Assembly: GCA_945643635.1 (NCBI GenBank) | Contig: CALZFC010000249.1 | Location: 844,501 to 908,500 of the forward strand | Origin: Allodiplogaster sudhausi | Taxonomy: Eukaryota > Nematoda > Chromadorea > Rhabditida > Diplogasteridae | Length of the DNA: 64,000 nt | Direction: 5' to 3' | In this document: piece by piece, positions 35,470 through 48,226 of the stretch | Layout: every line of letters starts with the position of its first letter | Position numbering within the stretch: position 1 is the first letter of the stretch | Position numbers and translations under genes: made by a program | Notes under the pieces: generated by a model | Told to the model about the DNA's origin: nothing | The model's database searches: none | What the model saw: only the letters and a program-made list of their open reading frames with translations

Positions 35470-36300
35470 TACTCCCTTGGCTGTCTTTACTGCCCGTTGA
35501 ACACGTTTCTTGTTATCTGCTGTGGCAACGTCGTCGTCGTCCACGCCGCAGTCACCATTCTAAGGCAAAGCGAGAGAAACCATTACAGCTCTATCGAATA
35601 TTTCAAGAGCAAAGAAACCTTTCTTCTTTATGATTTGTTTATTGTAATAAGAAACATCATCCTTACCACCTGAGGGACCTAAACAAAGAGCATTGTGCAT
35701 AACACGCAGAAGTATAATCCGATATTATCAAAGGCCTACAAGTTTATCGGTATAGCATTTATTAATTTGAAACAACTGAAAAATTGAAAAAATTTTGTGA
35801 ACATTAAAAGGCTAAACGCACCCTATCTGAAACAAGAAGACGATCATTCATAAACAAGAGATGTCGTTTTCGTTCTATGAAGCAGGTTGAAGTCCATTTT
35901 TGCAAAATGAAGCAGGTTAAAGTCCATTTTTGCAAGAACATGCTGACTTCACTTGGGTTTCAATTATCAACACACTCTCTACTGACATTTTAACAGTGGT
36001 TTTCCGCGCGCTCTAATAAGAACATGTTGTTCGACAATGTATCGCCCGCTGAACTAGTCTGGCCATAGTTTCGAAATATATTTTTTCTATGTGAACACTA
36101 AACGTCAGATACTGAAGAGGCATCAGCCTCAAAGATCGCAGTCATCCAATGAAACATAATCTAAACTACAAGCGGAATGAAACCTCGTTTTATCCCTTGA
36201 ATGCAGCATTGTTCGTTTAACATCATTCATAGTAGGGTGTACATGGCTTTTTTTCGTTTCAAATTAATATTCGATAGAATAATAGCATGCAATTTCCTCG
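35470..36300 (+). pseudogene. Remnant of a Str-superfamily receptor
   Basis: At 35490-35590 the frame NVVVVHAAVTILRQSERN matches the TM1 exon of the receptor at 43833 (NILAAVAILRHSDRK). The later stretch 36080-36290 matches the 3' flank of the decayed receptor at 50410-50600 (shared CATTCATAGT and TCATCCAA blocks). The middle exons are gone, so this is an internally deleted copy. Confidence 0.5.
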
Positions 36301-36344
36301 GAATAGAATCCGATTAGTGATCATTTAAAGCAAAGAATAATAAT

Positions 36345-39300
36345 ACGCCATGTATCGTATCTCAGTCCGCCCGTCCCTTACTATCGCCCAGAGAGGCATC
36401 AAAGCTTCGTCCCCTCGTCCTCTTATGGACTTCTCCAAATTCTTCCGCCCCCCCTCGCCATCCCCAACAGCCACATACCCTCCGTCCGTCTCAGCCTCCC
36501 CCACCTCTGCGGTCTCGCTTCCGTATCCCTTCCACCTCGTCTGCCGTTCAGCGTGTTAAGTCTCTCCCTCTCCCTCTCTCTCACTATCGTAATCCATCGC
36601 ACGGCTATCGCAATGCCGTACCCCCCTCTCCTTCCCCTTTCAACCACTGGCCGCCCATCTCCCATCACCAATAGGCAACCCTCGCAGGCCAACTATGAAC
36701 CCTATAGCTGTTTCTACAGAGTCATGTAAGATGTTATTATTCAATGCCAGATCTTTAGTCAATAAGACCGCTGAATTGTCAACAGTACTTAATAGATCGT
36801 TCGGCATAGTTGCAATTGTAGAGACATGGCTATCTTCTAAAATCCCCGATTCTTTTATTCTCTGCGGTAATTCTAATTATAACGTGTTTCGTTGCGATCG
36901 CCCCCGGCGCAAAGGGGGTGGCGTTGCCATGTTATTCAACTCTGCTATTTCATGTAAAATTATTTCTTCGGAGTCATCTGCGGGTTCCTTTGAACTACTG
37001 GCTATAGATTCTTCATTTAACGGGTGTACTATTCGCTTTATTACCGTCTACCGCACGCCATCTACCTCTGTAGAAGCAAATTCAACGCTCATTAAGTCTC
37101 TTCCCGATCTATCAACTTGTGCGCATCCAACCATCATAGTAGGCGATCTCAACTACCCCGACCTCTCCTGGCCTCTCCCCTCTCCTCCCTCGATCGGCAG
37201 TGTTTAACACCAATCCAAGCTTTTGCTCGATTTTACAACCACTTCATATTTTGCCCAATTAACTCCCTCAGCAACTTGCAATAATCATATATTGGACCTT
37301 GTTCTTTGTAACACTCCAAACCTCCTTTCTAAAGTTACCGTCGGCCCTCCTTTTGCCACATCTGATCACAACACCGTTTCTGCTGAAACCCTTATATTTT
37401 CTTTCCCTTCATATACTTTTGTTAGGGATTACTCCAAATGCGACTACGCGGCTGCCAATTCTTTTCTACTTTCTTATAATTTTCCTTTAGCACACACTTC
37501 TCCCACTTGCGTTGATTCCATGTACTCTCAGCTTCTCACCGCCCTTCCGGAAACTGAATCTCTCTTTGTCCCCTACAAAAAGGTTAGCTTATATGGCGAT
37601 AGACTACCTGAACACATTCTTCGTTTACAACAGAAACGTTATCGTCTTTGGCTCCTGTCCCTTTCCAATAAGTCCAACCATTCCTATCTCGAATTCACTA
37701 AGACCAATGTTCGCTATAATAGGGCGGAAGATAAATTTTCCCGCAATGTAGAAAAACATATAGTTGAATCGAAGAATATCTCAATCTTTTATCGCTATAT
37801 CCGTAATAAGACTTCCTCTAAGCCTAAAGGCGTCGACACTCTCACAGATTTCTCCGGTAACGATTGTTTCTCCGATATTGACAAAGCCGAACTTCTTGCT
37901 CTGCCGTTTTCTAATAACTTCACTTACTATAACGGAATTTTACCTCCCCTATCTCAATCCTCTCCTTCACGCACACAATTCGAATTTATATTCGCTAGGC
38001 ATGAAATTTGTCGTGCAATTGAAATTTGGCCTAATAGCTCTTGCACTACTCCAGATCATCTCAATATCCGATTCATAAAGCATCTTGCTATCCCTATTAG
38101 CGAATCGCTTGAATACATTTATAATTTTTCATTTTCCTCAGCTACCATGCCCAATATTTGGAAACACTCGATTGTAGTCCCAATTAAGAAAAAGCCCCCT
38201 TTCTCTGATCCAACCAACTATCGTCCCATTTCCATTACTTCCATGTTCTCTAGACTTTTTGAAAATCTTCTCTAGATTATCAAAGTGGTGCGATGTCAAT
38301 TGTATTTTTCCCGACGAATAATTCGGTTTCCGACCCAAACGATCCATAGAATTCCAACTGCTTGACTGCTTAGAACAGTGGACCCACTCGCTTCACATAG
38401 GTCATTCCACAGATGTTGTATATTTTGATCACGCTAAAGCTTTTGATAGAGTAAGTCACCCTAAGTTAATTCACAAGCTTAAATGTCTCTCATTTCCAGT
38501 TCTGGTAGTTAATTGGATAGCCAATTTTCTTTAAAATCGCACTTTCTCACAATCAGTACGAGTAGGGAAGTCTCTCTCAGCCCCTCGTCCTGTTCTCAGC
38601 GGAATTCCTCAAGGAACCGTAATTGGCCCTCTCCTTTTCATTCTTTTCACTGCCGATCTCCCTCCTTTGATTTCTTATCATGGTGCTGTCGCCCGTTGCT
38701 TTGCAGACGATCTCAAAATCTTTCGATCTTTCCCGTCCCGCCATACAAACCCTGACCTCCAGGCTGCCATAGACACCGTTTCCTCCTGGGCTGACACTTG
38801 GCAACTTCCTTTAGCCACTAATAAATGTTCTGTTTTACATATTGGAAGATCCAACCTGCGCAATTCTTACACACTTAATGGTTCCCCCTTCTCCGCTGTC
38901 GAATCAGTTGTGATCTCGGCATTATCGTTGATTGCAAGCTCTCTTTTTCACTCCATTGCAATAAGATCGCCAATTCTGCTCTCTCCAAGGCCTATCTTAT
39001 CCTCCGCTCCCTTCGCACCCGTAACAAGAATGTTCTCCTTTCCGCTTATAATATTTACGTAAGATCCATTTTAGAAAATTATACAACTGTATATTCCCCC
39101 TCTCTCCTTAAAGATGTCCGCGCCTTAGAAAAAGTGCAAAACTATTTTACGCGTATAATCTTTCGTCGTTGTTTAGGTTATGCAGGCCAGTCACTCCCTC
39201 CCCGTGAAAAACGCAACTTAATTCTCGCTATTCCGTCATTGAAAGCTCGACGCGACGATTTTGACTTCACATTAGCTCGCCGTTTAATTTTTGGACATAC

Positions 39301-39690
39301 AAAGATTTCTGCCTTGTTCTCCCCACCACTACCACTTCCGGAATTCGAGAACGCGTGGTCTTTCTTTTCAACGTGCTTTTCCAACTAGTCGCTTAAAAGT
39401 ACGTGCTCATTCGTTTTTTATCCGCTCTGCTAAACTGTTCAATTCCATTGCCAAGTCCACTTCCCTTTCGCCGTCGAAGATATCTTCAAATCGTGCACTC
39501 TCTGTACCATCGTCATCTTAGTTATATCTACCTTTGTTTCATATTTCTTTTTATTTCATGCCAACGAATCAACGATCAAGACAGCCAATATTCAAGAGCC
39601 ATGCCATCTGAAGGAGTTAGCCACTTCTTCCGCCCGCAGAGAGTATCAAATTGCTTCTCGTTCTGTCGCTTTTCATATTATTAGCACTCA
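36345..39690 (+). mobile_element. Non-LTR retrotransposon (CR1/Jockey-like LINE), decayed
   Basis: From about 36695 the frame encodes an APE-type endonuclease (LLFNARSLVNK, VETWLSS, KGGGVAMLF, VGDLNYPDLSW, TSDHN) followed by a reverse transcriptase (NYRPISITSMFSRLFENL, FDHAKAFDRVSHPKL, SGIPQGTVIGPLLF, catalytic FADD). Lesions: stop at 37205-37207, stop at 38273-38275 with a frameshift, stop near 38322, stop near 38533. An upstream Pro/Ser-rich frame (36350-36559) could be an ORF1 remnant. Both ends are approximate; no target duplication was identified. It lies just before the ionotropic-receptor-like gene and may have displaced that gene's first exons. Confidence 0.88.
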
Positions 39691-40058
39691 GTTCGTTTCT
39701 CCATCTTTCTTTCAATTGCTCTCCTCTTTTCTCCCTTTCTAAGGTATCGTTGAGATCGAGTCGCCACAAGAGCACTCTAATCTGGGAGATCATTTGAAAT
39801 GCTGCTTGCAGTGTTTCCATATTTCTATTGGAAAGTTTGCCTTTTATATGCTTCCTTTTTGTATTTTTTATTGTTCCATATAGTTTTTGATATATTTTTC
39901 TTGAGTTCTGATGCAGCATCATCGATTTAATGAATCGTCGTCTTGGCTTTCGTCAAGAAGACTTGACAGAAATGTCGACAGCAAAGTAATGGTTTGTATA
40001 TGAGCAATGCTTCACAAAGAATTTGGATTACCAAGTTTTTTCATTGTTGATCTTAAAG

Positions 40059-42410
40059 GATCCCCTACGTCTCGGGTACGTGAACGAGGCACTGCCACTC
40101 TTCTTCCGCTCGCAACCGGCTGACACTTACCTTCACGGAATCTTTGTGGACGCCTGGAACGACTTCGCACGACTGGGCGGCTTTGGACGGCCACTCATCA
40201 GGCGACACAATGACTATGGCATGGCATAACTACTGGCCTTTACATACATACATACATGCATACTACAGAGACCATATATTTATCAAATACATACATAAAT
40301 GAAAATGTTTATCCGGTTCAGTAACCGTAAATTCACTCAATATGTCCCAGGTAATCTTTATCCCAAGCGCAGCGGCTGGGACGGTATTCTTCGCTGTATC
40401 CACGATGGAACGATCGATGGAGCGCTCGAAAAGTTTGAGTACAGCTCAGCACGTATCCTGGACTTTCACACAACAGTCCCCATTATGTATTCCATGGTGA
40501 GGCGAAGCTAGACTCGAGTAGCTTCGGAAAGTGATGCAAACCAAAAATGGTCTACTTTTTGCAGGACGAATTCTTCGACAGTCGCCTTCCGCACTGGGAC
40601 AAAAATATGACATTGGTTCTTGTCTATTCGACCACTTCAATCTTCGCTCTTATCATCTCACTCTTCGCTGTTCTTCTCTTGGAGAAGACACTTTATGTTA
40701 TTCGTGAAGAACTCTTCTCGAGAAGAGAAGAAAACGAATGCCTTAGAGCGGCTCAATTCTTCCGATGTCTGATGCGGAATCCCTCGTACGAGACGATGTT
40801 TCTACCGCTAAAAGTATGCTCAAATGTTCTGTTAAAATTCTCACTTAAGGTAGGACTAAAGAATATCTTTTTTGGTAAGAATTACAGCCTATGCATGATA
40901 GTTGCGAATATAGTATAGAGTATTCTTTCCAAAGTACGGAAAGCGAACAAATTGCGCGATTGCATATGTACATTCTATTCTGTTTGCGATCATCTTTTTA
41001 ACAATACACTTTTATTTTAATTAACCCAATAACAACATAATTAGAATTCTCTGATTATGCTATACTTTACAGTGCCGTCGTCATGTTCTAGTGTTCTACT
41101 TGGCCGCAGCCATGGCCGTTCTCATCATGTATCAGTCGACCTTTCGTTGCAACTCCAACATTGTCACCTTCCAGGCAACGTCAGTTAGTCATCGAAAGGC
41201 ATTGAAACTGAATAAGCATCTTCTCCTTGCTTGCAGTCCATACAAAAATTTCATTGCTGACCTGAGATCGGGAGCGAAAGCACTCGTTGTTGTTGACGCT
41301 TCCGTTCTCACATGGCAACAGGTGTGCGCTCATTATCTGTCACACTTTAAACTCCACCCTAGTTCTCTTCTTTTAGGTCTTTGAACTTTTCGGCGTGGAC
41401 GTTCGAGGCGATCCTACAAGGATAATAGTGAGTTGTCCAATGGCTTTGTAATGGTGAATATAAGATAGATAGATACATTGTTTGTGCCAGGTTGAGCCTC
41501 GCTACGACGAAATGGCGAAGCTCGTGTGTTCAGACGTCCGCTACGTGGCATTCGCTCCCGAGTATAATCTGGCCATCTACTCCGCGGGCACCGGAAGAAG
41601 CCGTTTGCAAGTGGCCGACTGCAATTTCCTTGCGTAAGTAGTACAAATTAAAAATTAAAATTAAATAAAAATGCGCTCAAAGTTCCTTCCATTTTCAAGA
41701 ATTGACGTGTCGAAAGCGCCGATGAGATCAGCCATCGCTAACAGCATGCGATCACCAGGTTCAATGTACACATAATCTTTTCAGGAAAAAAAAGTATGTA
41801 ATAATTGTCAAAAAAATTTACACAACAATAACATGAATAGATTAATAAATTTCAAAAAATTTGCATGACAACAATATGTCCACAATAATTTGTTTATATT
41901 AAAAAAAAATTGTTCTAGCTCCTTACACCTTTCTGATGAGCAAACGTCGTTTCACGGCTCGAGACGTGAAGTTGATGAATCAAGTTATTCTGACACTCTT
42001 TCAAACGGACACTGTTCGTGTTTCTTTAATATAATCTTTTTCATTCTAAATCTTCTTCATTCTAAACACTCCAATCATGCAGATCAACAACTTTTTCTGG
42101 AAAAAGTACACCGGGCGCCCCTTTCGAAGTATGTCAGCATCGATTGAAGTTAGAACATATAAATTGTTAATTGTTAAAAAAAAACAAATTCTTACTCGTT
42201 TTCATTTTCCAGGTGGGTAAAAGCGCTCTTCCAATACGGAAGCTCAACTTCATCTTCAAGTCTTATTTCTTTGGAATACTTCTGTCGCTCATTGCCTTCC
42301 TTCTTGAGATCTACTTTAAACTTACTCGCAATCTACAGAGTTTTTGTGAGAGGATCAATGCATTTTCCAGGCGTTTCATCATCCGCCTTCGAGCCTTGTC
42401 GCGTTTGTAA
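40059..42410 (+). CDS. Ionotropic glutamate-receptor-like (IR-like) gene
   Basis: Exons: 40059-~40227, 40351-40496, 40565-40813, 41074-41179, 41237-41321, 41377-41427, 41491-41633, 41700-41758, 41919-42013, 42083-42148 and 42213-42410. The layout is that of an ionotropic receptor. A first ligand-binding lobe (LHGIFVDAWNDFARLGGFG; GWDGILRCIHDGTIDGALEK; SARILDFHTTVPIMYS) is followed by M1 (LVYSTTSIFALIISLFAVLLL), an M3-like segment (LVFYLAAAMAVLIMYQSTF), a second lobe (YKNFIADLRSGAKALVVVDA; VRYVAFAPEYNLAIYSAG) and M4 (SYFFGILLSLIAFLLEIYF). Divergent members of this kind act in chemosensation. The join of the first two exons is unclear and no start codon or signal peptide precedes 40059, so 5' exons may lie beyond or have been displaced by the LINE. 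Confidence 0.65.
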
Positions 42411-43830
42411 TTCTCACCTCAAAACAAGTTCCAGAGTAGTAAAGATGAGAGTTGATTAGTGTGCTATAGTGTTTTTTTGTTGTTATTTAAATATGTGGTT
42501 GCTGAATCACCGCTGCCGAATTTTTTTGCTTCATTCAAATAAGATCTGAGCTGTGACTTCTTGCGCAGGAACAACAGCAAGTCGTGCTAAATGATCACTG
42601 GTGTGAGGAAAAAAAAACATTTATATATATATATATATGTACATAGTTGTTCTGGTAGTAGAAAAAATACAAGCATAAAGGAAACAGAAAATGACTCGAA
42701 TCGCTGTATAAAAGGCAATTTCAACGAGATAAGGCCAGTTTCTTCTTGTTTTCTGTCAAGTTTGAACAAAATAATAGTCTCATTAATGTCATGTCGTTAT
42801 TATTATCATTTGGGCGGACGTAGATTGTTCAATACGCATGAATTATTTCCAAATTGCATAGCATGAAGAGGAAAAATGGAATGCTCATGGTAAATTTTTT
42901 TCTTCAGATAGCCGTATCAATCCATTCAAGCATGTCTATATTAAATTTTTTTTTCTCCTCCACAATTCTGGTTTAGGTTTTCTAGACAAATTAATTAAAA
43001 GTCTATAGAGAATGCAAGATCGATACTGCATAATGCACAAACATGTTACATGTTGTTACATGAACTCAGACATGACATGTACATACATATATGTACAATT
43101 AAGAATGTGTTTTGTAGTTGAAATATATAATTATGCGTTTATTATAGTGATAAAAGTGTCTGCAATGCGCGTGTAGACAGTGTTTCTTATATTGCCATGC
43201 ACCGAATTGTACTTTCTAGCAACATTCAAAATGATTGTATATTCTATTTAATTACATGTATTGGAAGGGAAAATACATATTCAAAAATTTTCCAACATAT
43301 TATTTTTTTTAGCATAAAGTTGTTGTAGAGATAGCCCTAAGCTATCCACAGAGTGTAGTTTTATCTTTACATATTGACTCAGCATCTCTCACCTCTCACT
43401 CCTAGTCATGTGGCGCGTAGCATTTCTATGTTCACAATGTCACTCTAATTAGAATACTTGCGTAGTGAGACTCGCCTTTCCTTGTCGTCATTCCATATTC
43501 CAGAAAACGAACTCAAAAATGAGACTTTCTTCAACATTCGTTGCACTTCCAAGCAGTCCAATCTTGAGATGTTATGCTGTTGCTTCTTGTAGAGTTAGGT
43601 AATAGGATTCGAGTGCGCGTCTAAAAATCGCTTTCTCCCGTCGTACACAAATTGAAATTAACACATGGAAATTCGTTAAATATTAAATTCTTCAGAAAGT
43701 CTGATAGTTTCCAACGTATCTGAGGCAACAAGAAATTCGTTGAAATTCTTATCATGAATACGTCATTAAAGTGTAATTCTACGTGAAACTCAATAAATTG
43801 TATGTTCTTACTGCAACAAAGATTAAGAAA
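42411..43830. other. Intergenic, no supported gene
   Basis: AT-rich; the short tandem TATATATATATATATGTACATA lies near 42620-42645. No coding block has splice support. Confidence 0.4.
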
Positions 43831-43832
43831 GT

Positions 43833-46800
43833 ATGCGTGCTTTCCCGCGTTCTCTGCTGCACTCGTTGCGAGTGCTGCACACTGCAATCTGCGTTCCCAG
43901 TGTCGCTCTCAACATCCTCGCCGCTGTCGCCATTCTAAGGCACAGCGACCGAAAGATTGGCACTTATCGATTTCTTCTCGCGGCCATTGTGGTATATGAA
44001 TTTTCTGTTCTTATCCTCCCGTCTTCTAACATCTTATTTGTGAATGAAAGCTCCTACAAATCGTTAACGACATCACATTTGATGTCTTCGCCCGCTTCAC
44101 ATTCGTCCCTCCTTTGAGCTGCATTTACGTCGATAGCCTCTTCAAGTTTCCGACAATGTGGAGACTTACATTAGCAAGATATGTATGTTGGCTTGGTTGG
44201 CTTCACAAAAAAAATCAGGATTCAAACTTATTTCAGGCTTGTGCACTTGTTCTCGTGCAAACTGGTCTCATAATTTTGGTATACTGCTTCATCTATCGGC
44301 ACCAAGTAAGTTTCGTTTCCTGTCCGGGCGTGTCTGATTGTTTGTGTCATTAAGAGAGCCTCTCTCTAAGGGTCAAGGAGCGCCTGTCCCTGAAAAATTT
44401 CATTTTTCTATAACCTTGAAAACATTATGAGGGATGCATATAGTGATCATAACGAAGTTTATTTTTTCAAAAAATTTAAAAAAAAATTTTTCTCTTCGTT
44501 ATAATATATAGTATATATTATACATTCGAAAGAACAGAGACTTTTACATAATATATCCACCGATGAAAGAGAATAACCTGTACATTTTTCAGAAATCTTG
44601 AAATTTCGAAAAAAAAAACGACTACAGGTTTCGACTATTTTGAGCTGTTCGGCGAAAGCTGGTAAAAATGGAAACTATGTTCTGAAAACTCAACCATATG
44701 TTTGTTGAGACGAGAAACATGAATCTGATGTTCATTTTCTACTTTTGAGTACCATCCATGGTACGCTTGATCGAAATGAAATTTTTTTGCATTTTATATT
44801 TCATTCTTCTGGCAAAAGTACCATGGATGGTACTCAAAAGTAGAAAATGAACATCAAATTCATGTTTCTCGTCTCAACAAACATTATTGTAGAGTTTTCC
44901 GAAAATAGTTTCCATTTTTACCAGCTTTCGCAGAACAGCTCAAAATAGTCGAATCCTGTAGTCGATTTTTTTCGAAATTTCAAGATTTCTGAAACATGTA
45001 CAGGTTTTGCTCTTTCATCGGTGGATATATTATGTAAAAGTCTCTGCTCTTTCGAACGGTTATGACCTGTTTGGCAATCCGGCTCACAAATGACCTGATA
45101 GTTGGCTCCGAAGGAGTTTTCGTACATTTATTTCGCCATCTAGGCTCGTAAAAATGAAATTTCTTGACTTTTTGAGTACTTTTGATTGTTATATCATTAA
45201 AAAACTACAAAGAATCATGGAATACCCATTATTGGGCGCTAGATGTTTCAAAATGACAATTTTGAAATATTTTCCAAGAAATATTCAGTAATATCGCCTT
45301 CAACAGGCAACATTCAAATACATGTTCCCAAAAAAGTATCCTCTGATTTTGGTAACAAAGCTGTATCCGACTTAGTTTTAGCTGTTCTTTCTTTTAGTCT
45401 AAATATTATTTTGAAAATCAGAGTACAAGACAAAGTAAAAGTCCAAAGAATACGTATTTGAACACCAGAAATTGGCCTAAAACACAAAAAGTCAATTTTC
45501 GACCTTAAGACTTAACTTTCTTATGTACAATTCATATACCATTTTGAAGAGCATAAAAAATTACATCGAATAGACTATTCAGTTTAAGAATTTATGAAGT
45601 TTGATTGATATCGTGGTTTGCAGATAACCCCGAAATTTGCTTAGTAACCCATATTCAAATGCAGATACCCAAATAATATATCCGAGATTTTTACTCGTAA
45701 AAACATATTATATGTATTTTTTCCTCCTCTTTCTTATGGAAGATTCAGTTTTTTGCACGTAACAGTAAAACAAAAGTTATTGTCTGAAAACCACATTTCA
45801 AAAAATTAAATTGAGCAAAAGTCATAAAAATAATTTTTTTCGAAAATAGTCACCGCGGACTTTTTTGTGTAGTTTTGAACAAGGAATCTAACATTAAAAA
45901 GATTTTTGAGAAATATTAAGTATAACTTGAGATATGGTCTCCCAAAATTTTGGAGCATTTGGATTTATAACTAAGAGAAAAAAATTTTTGAAAATTTTTT
46001 GAAAAAATGAACTTCGTTATGAACACTATATGCATCCCTCATAATGTTTTCAAGGTTATAGAAACATGAAATTTTTCTAGGGCAGGCGTCCATACCGGCC
46101 TCCTTGAGTCTTACAGAGAGGCTCTCTTAAGCATCTCCAGTTGCCCGGCTCACGATGGCGGCTATCAAACGGGGCGCTAATCGTCGTATATTGTATTCCC
46201 ATTGGTTTGATGGCATCAGTAATGGTTTCTACCGTACTCTTCTTTCACCCAATGTCTGCTGAACGTTCATCTGACCATGTCAGTAATAATTGAGGTGGAT
46301 TACTTTCCTCGTAATCAATTATAGATATGTACTTCGCAGGCATTTGAAAATCTCAGCGACTTTGAAGTCGAACAGTTTCTCTGCGCTGATCAAGGGCAGG
46401 GCTACATGGTAATGGGTGCGTTTTGGTGGGAAAAATAAACTGCATTGATGAGCTTGATCCTATGCAAATTTTGACCATTTAATATAATATATACATTTCT
46501 ATTTTGCATATTACTCTGTTAAATGTCTTACTTTTTTGGTCACTTTAGCAGGTCTCCGTGGGCAAAATATCATTATCATACGGAACTTCCTTCTATTGTT
46601 TTCCAGTCCATCTCACCAGATCGACAATGAAGAAACAAGTAGGCATCATTATACATTTGTAGGTGCCATGTTCGGTTCTGTCTCCTTCGAGTCTGTCGCT
46701 GCTACTGCAATGAGCCTTCACATGCGTCACATCATCCGCTCAACATCCTCATCAGTCAATATGTCGGAAGGACGAATTGCCCTTCAAAAGCGACTCTTCT

Positions 46801-47338
46801 ACAGTCTTCTCGCAACAGTCTGTGAAATGCTTCATATTTGAACTGTGATAAAGGGCTGATAAGGCTATTCAGAAAAAGAAATATAAAATTTTTGGCCTTT
46901 ATTCACTTGGTTTTGAATTTGACTATTTTGATTTTTATCCTAGGTTGAGGTTTTGATTATTTCTAATTACAATTATGATGTACACGATCATCTCAATATC
47001 TTTGCTATTTTTAGGTCTGTGTGCCATTATTCTTTGTCGCCTTTCCTGTTGTCAATATTATTGCAATGCAGACATTAGGGATTGAGAATGACGGTCGGAA
47101 ACGTTTTTCCGTGTGAATTTACATGCTTTTAATACTCTCTTTACAGTTATTTGTGATTATTTTTGTACAGTTAACAATACTCTTCTTATTGTTAGATCTT
47201 GCGGCTGCCGCCATCATCGTATACTCGCTCCATTCGCTTGCGCAATCGCTGACAATAATACTTACTTCTCCTAGCTATCGAAAGTTTATTGGCGACCTAT
47301 TTCGATGGCTGGCATGCCACAAGATCAGATGCTCATGA
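43833..47338 (+). CDS. Str-superfamily seven-transmembrane receptor (apparently intact)
   Basis: Exons 43833-43991, 44051-44182, 44237-44305, 46132-46278, 46340-46408, a small exon near 46600-46630, 46663-46817, 47014-~47090 and 47194-47338. Reading: MRAFPRSLLHSLRVL, TM1 with LNILAAVAILRHSDRK, DITFDVFARFTFVPPL, ACALVLVQTGLIILVYCF, GALIVVYCIPIGLMASVMV, ALQKRLFYSLLATV joined to CVPLFFVAFPVV, and a C-terminal SPSYRKFIGDLF then stop. The RLFxxL...P and YRKF pattern is that of the Str superfamily (srh/sri/str type) of nematode odorant receptors. A 1.77-kb TTAA transposon lies in intron 3. The exon around 46600 is uncertain; otherwise phases agree and I see no internal stop. Confidence 0.7.
44354..46126. 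mobile_element. TTAA-flanked DNA transposon with long TIRs (non-autonomous)
   Basis: Left end GAGAGCCTCTCTCTAAGG and right end inverse GAGAGCCTCTCTGTAAG form inverted repeats of about 150 bp that share TAACCTTGAAAACATTATGA and CATAACGAAG. Flanks are TTAA at 44350-44353 and 46127-46130, as expected for piggyBac- or Kolobok-type integration. No transposase frame is visible inside. An inner hairpin of about 240-bp arms occupies 44523-45060. Confidence 0.85.
44523..45060. repeat. Inner long inverted repeat inside the TTAA element
   Basis: Arms about 44523-44762 and 44815-45060 are near-perfect inverted copies, meeting around GTACCATCCATGGTAC-type sequence. Each arm contains TTTACATAATATATCCACCG or its inverse. 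Confidence 0.8.
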
Positions 47339-47689
47339 GAGAGTAGCGTCACCGTCTCAACGTCGTTCGAAATATGGCCGTATAGTAGAACCTAATGTTC
47401 ATTTCGGGCGTGCAATGCAAAACAAATATGTATGTAGCACAATGTATGTACAACTGTGCATAAAGATTCAAAGAACGCAAACTGTTTGTATGCATTACTA
47501 CGCTGGGATAGTAGCTCACCTTTCGCTCATTCTCCGGGTTAACTATTTTACCAGCAGCTGCATTTAGTCATTGTGCGAGTGTACCCAATCTACGTCTGTA
47601 TAAGATGAGTGACTGAACAGATCAGCGTGAGAGGGCGACCATCTTCTGACCTGTGTGAAGGAATCCACTAAACTTTAGATAAATTTCCA

Positions 47690-47960
47690 GAGATCTCTGC
47701 TTCAACAGTCTACTTCCATATCGCTTCACATGCATCGAATTATCGCATTATCGTCGGCTGCCAGCCAAATGGCAGAGACGCATTTTTAGTCTTCTGGCCG
47801 TGGTGTGTAATTTTATAATTGCATGTTTATGTACGCATCACCTTCCGCGTTCAGCTGAGTGTACCAACTCTCTTTGTTGCTATGCTTATCATCACTTTTA
47901 TCACTATACCTACTTTCAGCATTCAAAACGGCGGCAAGTTCTTTAATATTACATGTTCAA
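47690..47960 (+). pseudogene. Receptor fragment (TM5-TM6 region)
   Basis: LHMHRIIALSS resembles LHMRHIIRSTSSS of the 43833 receptor, and QLSVPTLFVAMLIITFITIP matches its CVPLFFVAFPVV segment. A stop (TAG near 47788) interrupts the first part. It is an isolated fragment between two longer copies. Confidence 0.55.
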
Positions 47961-48226
47961 ACAGTATTTTCCGAGCTGCCAGTCAAAAAAAGGAAATAAT
48001 ATTTTGAACATGCAACTTCATGTGCTCAGTCACTGACACTCTTATGTCGAGAAGTTACCGCAAATTTGTCTGTATCCTTTGCAGTCAATTTAGATGTAGC
48101 AGTTTTCAATGTTTTGAGAGAGTAATTTCGATAAGGTTTCAAGAAATTCGTTGAAATTCCTGTCATACGCACCTCATTAATGCGAACTTATAATTACATA
48201 TCACTGAGCAGATTGCCTTTTTCAGC

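Noticed and set aside
36423..36692. Minus-strand Arg/Gly-rich frame
   Set aside because: Shadow of the Pro/Ser-rich 5' region of the LINE.
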